Shown here: positions 10,731-18,360 of the stretch, piece by piece | How positions within the stretch are numbered: the stretch's first letter is position 1 | How the letters are laid out: every line of letters starts with the position of its first letter | From: DASZFV01 sp035549075 | Lineage (GTDB): Bacteria > Myxococcota_A > Polyangia > Fen-1088 | Reading direction: 5' to 3' | NCBI GenBank assembly: GCA_035549075.1 | Contig: DASZRT010000075.1 | Span: forward strand, 1-64,000 | Length of the DNA: 64,000 bases | Program-made: the position numbers and the translations under genes | The notes under the pieces: generated by a model | The model's database searches: none | What the model was told of the DNA's origin: nothing | What the model saw: only the letters and a program-made list of their open reading frames with translations

Positions 10731-11747
10731 TCAGTAGGTGACGGTGAAGTCGTTGCTCTCGTCGTTCTTGAAGCGATCGAGGTAGGGCGAGTACGTGCGG
10801 ACGCGGACCTCGCGCTCGGACGGACGGAACTGCATGAGGCGCAGGTACCCGTCGCCACCCGCGGCGTCGGTCTGGTAGTTCGCGAGGATCTGCACGACCT
10901 TCGTCCCGTCGGGGCGGACGCTCGTCAGGACGCCCGTGCCGTCGCCGAGCTCGTGCCCGCACAAGACGACGCGGACGCTGTCGTTGGGGAGCACGAGCTT
11001 TCGCCAGATGTCCTCGCCGTCGTTGACGGCGCCGACGGCGCGCGGCAGGTAGCGATACGGGTTCCAGAGCTGTTCGGGGCGTCGAACGTGGTCGTAGCGC
11101 GTGCCGTCCGCGGCGAGGTACGCGTGGGTCAGCACGAGCGTGGGCATCGGCGCGAACCGCTTCACGACGGCGTCGGCCCACGCGAGCACGGCGTCACGCG
11201 GTCCGAACTCCAGCGAGACGACGAGCCAGCTGCCACCCGGCGCGGGAATGACCTGCCAGCTGTTCTCGATCCGGCCGGGCTCGTACGTCCCTTGTTGTCG
11301 AAACTCCGTCGATCGAATCGCCGCCGGGAAATAGACGTTCATGAGCGTGCTGCGCGTGATGTGGCTCCCGACCCGGTCGTAGTCGTGGTTGCCCGCGCTG
11401 AGGACGTAGGGGACGACGCCGTCGAGCATCCGCAGGCTGTGCGCGGCGCGCGCCCATTGCTCGGGCGTGTCGGCATCGACGACGTCGCCCTCGTGGACGA
11501 CGAACGCGATGTCGTCGGCCACGCGTCGTCGGGCGATCCATCGCGTCTGCGCGTCGAAGATCTCCGGGCGGAGCGCGACGTAGTACTGCGTGTCCGGCAA
11601 CGCGACCACCGAGAACGTCGGCTCGGACGGCGCGCGCTCGGCGGCCGCGACGGGCGCGGGACCGCACGCCGGAGACGCGAAGGTCGCGAGGAGGAGGCTA
11701 GCGCTCGTGAGGCGAGCGCCGATCGTCGCTCTGGGGCCTGCGGTCAC
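10731..11747 (-). CDS. Calcineurin-like metallophosphoesterase, probable lipoprotein
   Basis: From the GTG at 11747 the protein begins with a lipoprotein-type signal ending TFASPA-Cys; an in-frame GTG at 11861 would add 38 residues of non-protein-like sequence, so the shorter form is preferred though not certain. The metallophosphoesterase motifs run in order: PDTQYY, GDVVDAD, GNHDYD, LTHAYL and GHELGDGTG. These bind a two-metal centre and hydrolyse phosphate esters; this PDTQ subtype is usually secreted or periplasmic. It lies between a secreted serine protease and a small Lys-rich secreted protein on the same strand, consistent with an envelope role. Substrate unknown. Confidence 0.8.
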   Translation of the reverse strand: MTAGPRATIGARLTSASLLLATFASPACGPAPVAAAERAPSEPTFSVVALPDTQYYVALRPEIFDAQTRWIARRRVADDIAFVVHEGDVVDADTPEQWARAAHSLRMLDGVVPYVLSAGNHDYDRVGSHITRSTLMNVYFPAAIRSTEFRQQGTYEPGRIENSWQVIPAPGGSWLVVSLEFGPRDAVLAWADAVVKRFAPMPTLVLTHAYLAADGTRYDHVRRPEQLWNPYRYLPRAVGAVNDGEDIWRKLVLPNDSVRVVLCGHELGDGTGVLTSVRPDGTKVVQILANYQTDAAGGDGYLRLMQFRPSEREVRVRTYSPYLDRFKNDESNDFTVTY

Positions 11748-11876
11748 GGCGCCGTGCAAAGCAACCGCCAGACCAGCCGGCCCGGCGACGCACCGTCTCC
11801 GCTGCGCCCCCCCGTCGTTAATGGAACGAACGATGGGCGGCGCGATGGCAACTTTCTGCACGTCGCGGGGTCGGCG

Positions 11877-13400
11877 TCACGGTCGCCCTGGCGGCTTCAT
11901 GGGACGTGTCTGCTCGAGCACCGACGATCCGGCGGCGGCGACCTCGCTCGGTCGCGGCGCGCCGGCGCTCGGCGGCTCGGCGAAGACGCCGGCGAGGGTC
12001 TCGCCTCGATCTCCCGTCGAAGGGCCGAGCCGCTCGGCCAGATCGACGACCGCTTGCACGAGATCCGTGCGGGCGGCCGCCGTCCTCTGGAGCGCGCGGC
12101 CAGCTTTCCGCTCTTTGTCCGAGACCTGCCGCGAGGCGCTGTCGGCGTCGGCGGCGGCTCGAAAGGCCAGGTGGGCGGCCGCGTCCGTGCGCAGCGCCAG
12201 GATCAGCTTCTCGAGCATGGCCTGCGCGTCGGTGTCGAGCGCGCCCGTGGGCGGGACCTTCAGGCCGCGCGCGGTCCCGAACCACACGCGTCCGACGGCG
12301 CCGAACGACGCCGCATCGTGAACCTCGAGGTCTTCGAGCGCGAGCGTCGGCCTGGCGTCGAACGGGAAGTCCTTTCCGTAGAGCGTGAAGACGAGGGCGC
12401 GATCGGCGCGCTCGGTCACGGTCGCGGTCTGCCCGCCGAAAGGAAAGAAGGCCTCGTGCAGCGGTCCGAGCGCCATCGCCAGCCGACCGCGCGCCGCGCC
12501 GTCGAGCGGGACGCCGCTCGAGTCCGCGGTCATGGGCGCGCGCTTGAGCGTCGTCATGAGATCGCGCACCTGATCGATGCCGATCACGACGTTCAAGGCG
12601 CTGCCGCCCACGTAGCCCGCGTGATAGACGCCGACCAGCTCGTACTCGCCCGTCGCGCACGAGATCGCGAGCACGGGCGAGCCGGAGTTTCCGGCGGACA
12701 GCAGCGCGTCGATGACGAAGTCGTCGTGGTTCCAGTCACCCTGATCGTCGTGGTCGTGGGCGGAGATGACCTTCCCCACGCTCGTCGCGCGGAAGGCCCC
12801 GAGCGGGAAGCCGCGCACCTCGACCATGTTTCGCTCCTTGAGCGCCGCGCTGTGGCCGATCTTCCAGGGCAGGACGTGCAGCTCGCCGTGCGCCTTGAGG
12901 ATTGCGACGTCGAGCTGCGGGTCCGTGACCAGCGTCGTCGCTGGCACGTCGTCGCGCGGGTAGCTGTCCTGTTCGTCGTCGACCAAGGTCAGCGACTCCG
13001 AGACCCGCTTGCACCCCGCGGGGACGCCGTCGACGGGGTGTTGAGCGTCCGTGACGGCGGGCCAGCTCGCGACGTGATCGTTGGTCACGAGCAGCGTGTC
13101 CCCGTTCAGGCGCTTGTAGGCGAACGCGGTGCCGTGCGCCAAGACGCTGCGTCGCTCGTGGCGGATCGCGCCGTCGCTCTTGTACGAGAGACATTCGTAC
13201 TCGGCGCGGCTGCGCGTGCAGTACGAGAACGCGGCGTCTGGGTGCTCGTCGAAGTCGCGCGCGCGCGCGGTCAGCGCCGCGAAGTCATCGGCGTACGTGC
13301 CGGAGCACCATGGGCCACTCGGCTCGGCGGCCAGCGCCCCGGGAGACATCGAAAGGACGAGCGATGCGCTCAATGCGGCCCCGAGGCTTGCGCGCGGCAT
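11877..13400 (-). CDS. Secreted trypsin-like serine protease with long C-terminal extension
   Basis: 507 residues from ATG 13400. An N-terminal signal peptide (LGAALSASLVLSMSPGALAA) leads to a chymotrypsin/HtrA-type protease domain with the triad visible: His in TNDHV (about residue 108), Asp in PQLDVAIL (about 163) and Ser in SAGNSGSPV (about 237). Cysteines in the first 60 residues could form disulfides. There is no PDZ domain; the last 200 residues are predicted helical with no family I know. The start overlaps the 3' end of the sensor kinase gene by 31 bases, implying coupled expression. Confidence 0.85.
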   Translation of the reverse strand: MPRASLGAALSASLVLSMSPGALAAEPSGPWCSGTYADDFAALTARARDFDEHPDAAFSYCTRSRAEYECLSYKSDGAIRHERRSVLAHGTAFAYKRLNGDTLLVTNDHVASWPAVTDAQHPVDGVPAGCKRVSESLTLVDDEQDSYPRDDVPATTLVTDPQLDVAILKAHGELHVLPWKIGHSAALKERNMVEVRGFPLGAFRATSVGKVISAHDHDDQGDWNHDDFVIDALLSAGNSGSPVLAISCATGEYELVGVYHAGYVGGSALNVVIGIDQVRDLMTTLKRAPMTADSSGVPLDGAARGRLAMALGPLHEAFFPFGGQTATVTERADRALVFTLYGKDFPFDARPTLALEDLEVHDAASFGAVGRVWFGTARGLKVPPTGALDTDAQAMLEKLILALRTDAAAHLAFRAAADADSASRQVSDKERKAGRALQRTAAARTDLVQAVVDLAERLGPSTGDRGETLAGVFAEPPSAGAPRPSEVAAAGSSVLEQTRPMKPPGRP

Positions 13401-14785
13401 GATGGACGGACGTGCATCGCGCGTGCCTCGTCGGGCGGCGCCGCGGGGATCTCGAGGCGGAACGAGCTGCCGACGCCCGGCGTGCTCTCGACCCAGATGC
13501 GGCCGCCGTGGGCTTCGACGATCCCCTTGGCGATGTAGAGGCCCAGCCCGGCGCCGCGCGGGCTCTGGGGATCTGCTTTCCAGAAGCGCTCGAACACCCG
13601 TGGGACGATCGACGCCTCGATGCCGCACCCCGAGTCGGTGACGTCGAATCGGACGCCCCGAAGCTCGGCGCGCGCGACGAGGGTGATGCTCCCGTGCTCG
13701 GGCGTGAACTTGATGGCGTTGGCGACCAGATTCGACAACACCTGAAACATCCGCTCGCGATCGGCCCACACCTCGAGGTCGGTGGGCGTCACCGTGCCTG
13801 AGAGCCCGATGGCCTTCTCGCCGGCGACCGGCGAAAAGGTCTCGACCACGCTCCTGACGAGGGGGTCGACGGGCATGCGCGCCGGCACGAGCCTGAGGCC
13901 TCCCTGCTCGATGCCGGCGGCGTCGAGCAGGCTCTCGATGAGGTGAGACATGCGGGAGCAGACGCTCTGGATGGCCGTCGTCGAACGCGTCGTCTCTTCG
14001 TCGCCGTGACCGCGGGCGATCAGCGAAGCGCGCAGCGCGATCGACGCCAGTGGGCTCCTCAGATCATGCGCGACCACGCCGAGCAGCTCGTCCCGCGTCG
14101 CGAGCGCGCGCACCGCTCGGCGGGCGCTCGCCTGCTCTCGCGCCGAGGTCTCGCGGAGCCGCGCCGTGAACCATCCCGCGAGGCCCGCGCCGAGGACGAG
14201 CGCGGTCGCGCCCATGCCGATCGTGACCCGCACGGACCGGGCCGCCGCGTCCGCCGCCCGCCGGCGCGCGGCGACGCGCAGCTGCTGCTCGTGCGTCACG
14301 AGGCTCTCGAGATCGCCTCCGAGGGCCTCTCGCGCCAGCAACAGCTGCTCGCGGATCTGGTTGGCACGTTCGGGCCGAGCGTCGGTCGCCGCCGACGACG
14401 TGAACGCGCTGTCGAGGAGGCTGCGGTAGTCGGCGGCCGTGCGTTGGACCTCCCGCAACTGCGCCACCTCGGAGGCGAGGAGGCCGTCGCGGTCGAGGGC
14501 CTGAAGGGAGCGATCGAGCTCGTCCTCCGCGGCCCGAACCCGCGCCAACGCGGCCGGGTCTCTCGTGAGCAGGTACCCACGGCCGATGGCGACCATCCGC
14601 TCCGCCGCGATCTCGGCCCGGGACGCGTGCATCAAGTCGTCGGCGTGCGCGACGAGCGTCTTCTCCAGCACGTCGGAGGCGTTGCTCGCCAACAGCGCCG
14701 AGCAGACGACCGTGGCCGCCGTGATCGTCCACGCGAGCGCGAAGCCGATCGCCGCGCGAGAGCCGATGTTGGCGAGCCGGCGCAT
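13370..14785 (-). CDS. Membrane sensor histidine kinase with CHASE3-like input domain
   Basis: 471 residues. Two hydrophobic helices (residues about 10-33 and 185-205) bracket a 150-residue periplasmic helical domain that resembles CHASE3. Then a HAMP-like linker and the kinase core: H box VVAHDLRSPLA with His240, N box NLVANAIKFTPEHG, G1 DSGCGIE and G2 GAGLGLYIAKG. It should autophosphorylate on His240 and pass phosphate to a receiver; no response regulator is adjacent, so it is an orphan in this cluster. Its neighbours are a secreted protein upstream and a secreted protease overlapping downstream, suggesting an envelope-stress signal. Confidence 0.88.
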   Translation of the reverse strand: MRRLANIGSRAAIGFALAWTITAATVVCSALLASNASDVLEKTLVAHADDLMHASRAEIAAERMVAIGRGYLLTRDPAALARVRAAEDELDRSLQALDRDGLLASEVAQLREVQRTAADYRSLLDSAFTSSAATDARPERANQIREQLLLAREALGGDLESLVTHEQQLRVAARRRAADAAARSVRVTIGMGATALVLGAGLAGWFTARLRETSAREQASARRAVRALATRDELLGVVAHDLRSPLASIALRASLIARGHGDEETTRSTTAIQSVCSRMSHLIESLLDAAGIEQGGLRLVPARMPVDPLVRSVVETFSPVAGEKAIGLSGTVTPTDLEVWADRERMFQVLSNLVANAIKFTPEHGSITLVARAELRGVRFDVTDSGCGIEASIVPRVFERFWKADPQSPRGAGLGLYIAKGIVEAHGGRIWVESTPGVGSSFRLEIPAAPPDEARAMHVRPSCRAQASGPH

Positions 14786-14813
14786 GTCGAGAGGGGCGGT
14801 CGGTCGACAGGGC

Positions 14814-15404
14814 TCAGGCCACGAGCAGCGACGTCAGCATCGCCGCGAGCTCGACGTCGCCCCGGGCGGCGAGCGAGACGGGGATCGTGAGCCTGACCCG
14901 GAGCGGATCGCCACCGCAGAAGACATGTCCGACGTACGAGCCTCGACGTTGCGCGAGGCTGAAGCGACACAGCCCCACCTCGCCCAGCAGGGCCTGGGGA
15001 TCGAGCGTCAGGGCGATGGCGCGCGCCCCGAACATGCCGTCGATGCGAAGTTGCCCTCGAAGGCGCTCGGTCCGCAGGGAGATGGATCGGTCGCCGAACA
15101 CGCCGACGATCTGCCCGTCGTTCAGCTCGAGCTCGACGCGCAGGCGTTTTATGCGGCCGTCGAGGCGCGAGCCACGGCGCCGCAGCTGCACGTCGACGCT
15201 GTCGAGGCGATCGCGCTGCACGTAGGCGAGGTTCTGAGCATCGCCCAGCTCGTATTCGACGGCGCTGCCGGGACAGGTGGTGACGATTGGATCTCGGGCT
15301 GTGTCCGCCGACACGGCGGCGGTCGCGTCAGGGGCCGCCCGCCCCGTTGCGCTCCCTACCAGGGAGGCGGCGACGAGCAGGAGCACCGTGATCTTGCTAT
15401 CCAC
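14814..15404 (-). CDS. Secreted protein of unknown function
   Basis: 196 residues from a GTG with GGGTGAGG upstream. A signal peptide (ITVLLLVAASLVGSATGRA-A) precedes a domain rich in short alternating polar and hydrophobic stretches (RLRVELELNDGQIVG, SISLRTERLRGQLRI) typical of an all-beta protein; two cysteines (CRF, VFCGG) may pair. It begins the minus-strand series secreted protein, kinase, protease, phosphoesterase, small protein, and the 29-base gap to the kinase suggests co-transcription. It could be the periplasmic partner of the kinase, but that is inference. Confidence 0.65.
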   Translation of the reverse strand: MDSKITVLLLVAASLVGSATGRAAPDATAAVSADTARDPIVTTCPGSAVEYELGDAQNLAYVQRDRLDSVDVQLRRRGSRLDGRIKRLRVELELNDGQIVGVFGDRSISLRTERLRGQLRIDGMFGARAIALTLDPQALLGEVGLCRFSLAQRRGSYVGHVFCGGDPLRVRLTIPVSLAARGDVELAAMLTSLLVA

Positions 15405-15562
15405 GCCTCACCCGCAGCAGCAAGGGCCGTTCCGGGCCGCCTCGCACCGCGTTCACTCGAGGCGGAGTTCATTTCCTTAACGACGCGGCTGCCGCTGTTC
15501 GATTTTCGTCCTTCTGCGGGGCCCGATCTTCGTCACGGTCTCGAACGTCGGGCGGACCTTGG
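15405..15562. other. Intergenic region, presumed promoter of the kinase-protease series
   Basis: 158 bases between the end of the Omp85-type gene and the start of the secreted protein gene. It includes a short, relatively AT-rich patch around 15468-15485 (TTCATTTCCTTAACG). I see no clear -35/-10 pair or hairpin. Confidence 0.3.
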
Positions 15563-18265
15563 CTAGAAGTTCGGAAGGAACGTCACGAGCACCGTGGGCT
15601 GGCCGAGGTTGTGCCATCCGAGCGAGCCGCGCGGGAGCGTCGCCAGGGCGTGGCCGAAGCAGGTGTCGCCGGCGGGGCGGCTCGTGAGCGGGAAGGCGAC
15701 GTCGATCGAGAACAATTGCTGGTAAACGCCGAACGCGTCGTGCAGCGCGCGGAAGCTGTAGCCGACGTCGGTGAAGACGCGGTCCTTCGAGAAGCCGTAG
15801 CCGTCGCACGACGAGATCGCGGCCGCATCGGCGAACAGCGTACCCGCGAGCGTGCGCACCGTCGTGAAGTGCAAGAGGTCCCAGTTCAAGTCGGTGATGT
15901 AGTCGTCGCGCAGCTGGATGCGCCCGATGGCGTTGGCGCGCGCCAGCAGGTCGGACAGCTGGTAGCCGCGCAGGCCGTCGACGCCACCCGCGGCCGTGAG
16001 CTGGCTGCGCAGGCGCAGGTCGCCGAACTGCGCGCTCGCCGAGACGTCGATGCCCAGCACGTGGCCCGGCAAGAGCTCGAACAAACGGAGCGCCTCGACG
16101 CCGGCGCCCACTTGCGTGAGGGTCGTGCCGTCCTCGAGCGCCGTCACGGCCGAGCTGACGCCGGCGTTGAAGGCGACGGCCATCCACGGATCGATGAGGT
16201 AGTCGCGCGTGTCGTGGGCGAGGCCGACGCTCGCGCCGATGCGGTAGCCGGGCTGCTGCTTCTCGCCGAGCGCGACGCCGAACGACGGGTCGAGGCGCGA
16301 CGCCGTGAGGCCGGCGCCGATGGCGCTCGTCGTGTGGTTCCGGTCGGCCTGACGCCCGAAGAACCAGTCGTAGCCGCCGCCGATGCCGATCGTCGTCGCC
16401 TCGGAGTGAAACGCGCGGAACAGGATCGCGTGGCGCAGGTCGTACTGCGGCTTGAGCGCGAAGGCCGCCTCGAAGGCCGCCGTCAGCTGCGTGACGTTGA
16501 GGAGCGCGCCGAAGCCCTCGTAGATGAGTCGCCACCGTCGGGGCTCGCGGTTGTCGTAGCGCGGATCGTCTGACGCGCGCAGGCTGCCGACGGCCGTCTC
16601 GACGAGGCGCCCGCGCGGATCGATCTCGACCGACTTGAGGCCAGCCGGTAGGTCGGCCTCGAGCGTCGTCGAAGCTTCCGTCGCGGTCGCCGCCCACGTC
16701 AGCGTGCGCGTGCCGCCGCCGCGATCGTCGACGCGCACCTCGACGGGCTCGCGCACGGCTTCGCCCTCGCGCGCGAGATCGACGGCGACGTGGACGCCGG
16801 CCCCGCGCGGCGTGACACGCACGCCGACCAGGCGGTAATTCACGCGCGGCCGCGGCCCGAGCCACTGCGCCCAGAACCAATCGAGCGCCGCGGGCCCCGC
16901 GCCCGGCGCGAAGATCTCGGCGGCCGCCGCGCGGAACGGCTTGCCCTCGCCGAGCACGAGCCGCGGCAGCCGCGTCATGCCGGCGGGGCCGAGCAGATCC
17001 ATGAGCTTGCTGTAGACGAGGCGCGGGCTCGCGTTCTTGTGGGCGAAGCGGCGCACGTCGTCGCGCACGGGATCGGCGTCGTCGATGTCGCCGAAGTACG
17101 TCGACGACGACGCGACGAGCGGCGCGTACATGAGCTGGTCGACGGCGGGGATGAAGTCGAACGGCCGCAGGAGGTCGCGCGCGAACTCGATCTTCTTCGC
17201 GTCGTGCAGCGTGAAGACGTCCATGAGGTACGCGGCGAGCACGCCCGCGGCCAGGTCGCGATCGTCGGGACGCTCGGCCGCGCCCAGCGCGTCGCCGACG
17301 ACGGCCGTGAGCACGGCTCGCACGAGCTCGAAGCGGTGGTACTTGCGCACGCGCGACACGGGGAAGATGCCGAAGATTTGATCCGACACGAGGATCAGAT
17401 CGCCGTGCACCTGCACCAGCTCGTGCCGCAGCGGCGCCTCGACCATGGTGAGCCGCGGCGTCGCGTGCGTGGACAGGCCCTGCGCCGCGAGGAACTCGAG
17501 CGCGTCGCGCGCCGCCGCGAGCACGAGGCCCGGCACGTCCTCGCGCACGTAGGGCAACGGCTGGTCCTCGCTGCTGGGCGGCCGTTCTTTGCGGTGGAGA
17601 TAGTCGACGTGCACGGCCGCGGCGTCGAGGCTCGCGTCGCGCAGCACGGGCTCGCTCACGATCGTGGCGTAGGGGACGTCGGCGCTCGTGACCGTGACGG
17701 CCTCGGCGCCGCGCCGCGGCTGCAGCTCGCCATCCACGACGAGAGTCAGCTCGGCGGGCGCGCGCACGGTGACGCGCGCTTGCGTGCGATCGGGCGCCGC
17801 CGCCAGCTCCCAGCCGCCCGCGCCGAGGTGCGCCGGCGTCGGGTAGAAGCCGCCCATCAAGCGGCAGCGCGTCCCGAGGCACCCGAAGCCGCCGAAGCGC
17901 CGTGGCAGCTTCACCTCGAACGCCACCTCGATCGTCGTCGTGTCGCCGGGCGGTAGCGGGTGCGGCAGCTTCACGCGCGCGAGCGTGCGCGGGCCCGCTT
18001 CCGTGTCCTCGGTGGGGGCCTCCGTCGCGACGCCGTCGACGTGGACGTCGCCTATCTCCATGCCGCCCGGCGAGAAAAGCCCCGGGTACAGCCAGTGGTA
18101 ATTCACGTCACCGAGCGACGCGGGCCGCTCGGCCAAGTGGTTCGGGTAGAGCCACAGCGGCACGCTCGGCAGCGTGGCGTTGCTCGTGTTGTGGATCTGA
18201 AGGTGCGCGCGCCCGAACAGCGGGCCGCGATCAGGATCGAGCGTGACGTCGAGGGTCGTCACCAC
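15563..18265 (-). CDS. M1-peptidase-like domain fused to an Omp85-type beta-barrel
   Basis: 900 residues from GTG 18265, but the frame continues upstream to a CTG at 18364 and encodes there a signal-peptide-like RLVGAAALLALTLAARARA, so the real start is probably upstream. Residues 1-450 follow the M1 aminopeptidase layout (N-terminal beta domain, gluzincin-like helical domain), but the HExxH site is degenerate: the equivalent stretch reads HRFELVRAV near residue 310. Residues about 560-900 form a barrel with Omp85 hallmarks: AHDTRDYLIDP, the RGY motif in GLRGYQL near residue 767, and a terminal Phe. No POTRA domain is evident. Third gene of a unit with yajQ and an L,D-transpeptidase. Confidence 0.72.
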   Translation of the reverse strand: MVTTLDVTLDPDRGPLFGRAHLQIHNTSNATLPSVPLWLYPNHLAERPASLGDVNYHWLYPGLFSPGGMEIGDVHVDGVATEAPTEDTEAGPRTLARVKLPHPLPPGDTTTIEVAFEVKLPRRFGGFGCLGTRCRLMGGFYPTPAHLGAGGWELAAAPDRTQARVTVRAPAELTLVVDGELQPRRGAEAVTVTSADVPYATIVSEPVLRDASLDAAAVHVDYLHRKERPPSSEDQPLPYVREDVPGLVLAAARDALEFLAAQGLSTHATPRLTMVEAPLRHELVQVHGDLILVSDQIFGIFPVSRVRKYHRFELVRAVLTAVVGDALGAAERPDDRDLAAGVLAAYLMDVFTLHDAKKIEFARDLLRPFDFIPAVDQLMYAPLVASSSTYFGDIDDADPVRDDVRRFAHKNASPRLVYSKLMDLLGPAGMTRLPRLVLGEGKPFRAAAAEIFAPGAGPAALDWFWAQWLGPRPRVNYRLVGVRVTPRGAGVHVAVDLAREGEAVREPVEVRVDDRGGGTRTLTWAATATEASTTLEADLPAGLKSVEIDPRGRLVETAVGSLRASDDPRYDNREPRRWRLIYEGFGALLNVTQLTAAFEAAFALKPQYDLRHAILFRAFHSEATTIGIGGGYDWFFGRQADRNHTTSAIGAGLTASRLDPSFGVALGEKQQPGYRIGASVGLAHDTRDYLIDPWMAVAFNAGVSSAVTALEDGTTLTQVGAGVEALRLFELLPGHVLGIDVSASAQFGDLRLRSQLTAAGGVDGLRGYQLSDLLARANAIGRIQLRDDYITDLNWDLLHFTTVRTLAGTLFADAAAISSCDGYGFSKDRVFTDVGYSFRALHDAFGVYQQLFSIDVAFPLTSRPAGDTCFGHALATLPRGSLGWHNLGQPTVLVTFLPNF

Positions 18266-18360
18266 GTCGGCCGCCGCGTGGGCGCGCGCGCGGGCCGCGA
18301 GCGTCAGCGCGAGCAGCGCCGCCGCCCCGACGAGCCGCGCGGGAAAACGGTGCGAGAGGT

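Noticed and set aside
11748..11861. Longer N-terminus of the phosphoesterase from GTG 11861
   Set aside because: The extra residues look non-coding and would place the lipoprotein signal far from the N-terminus.
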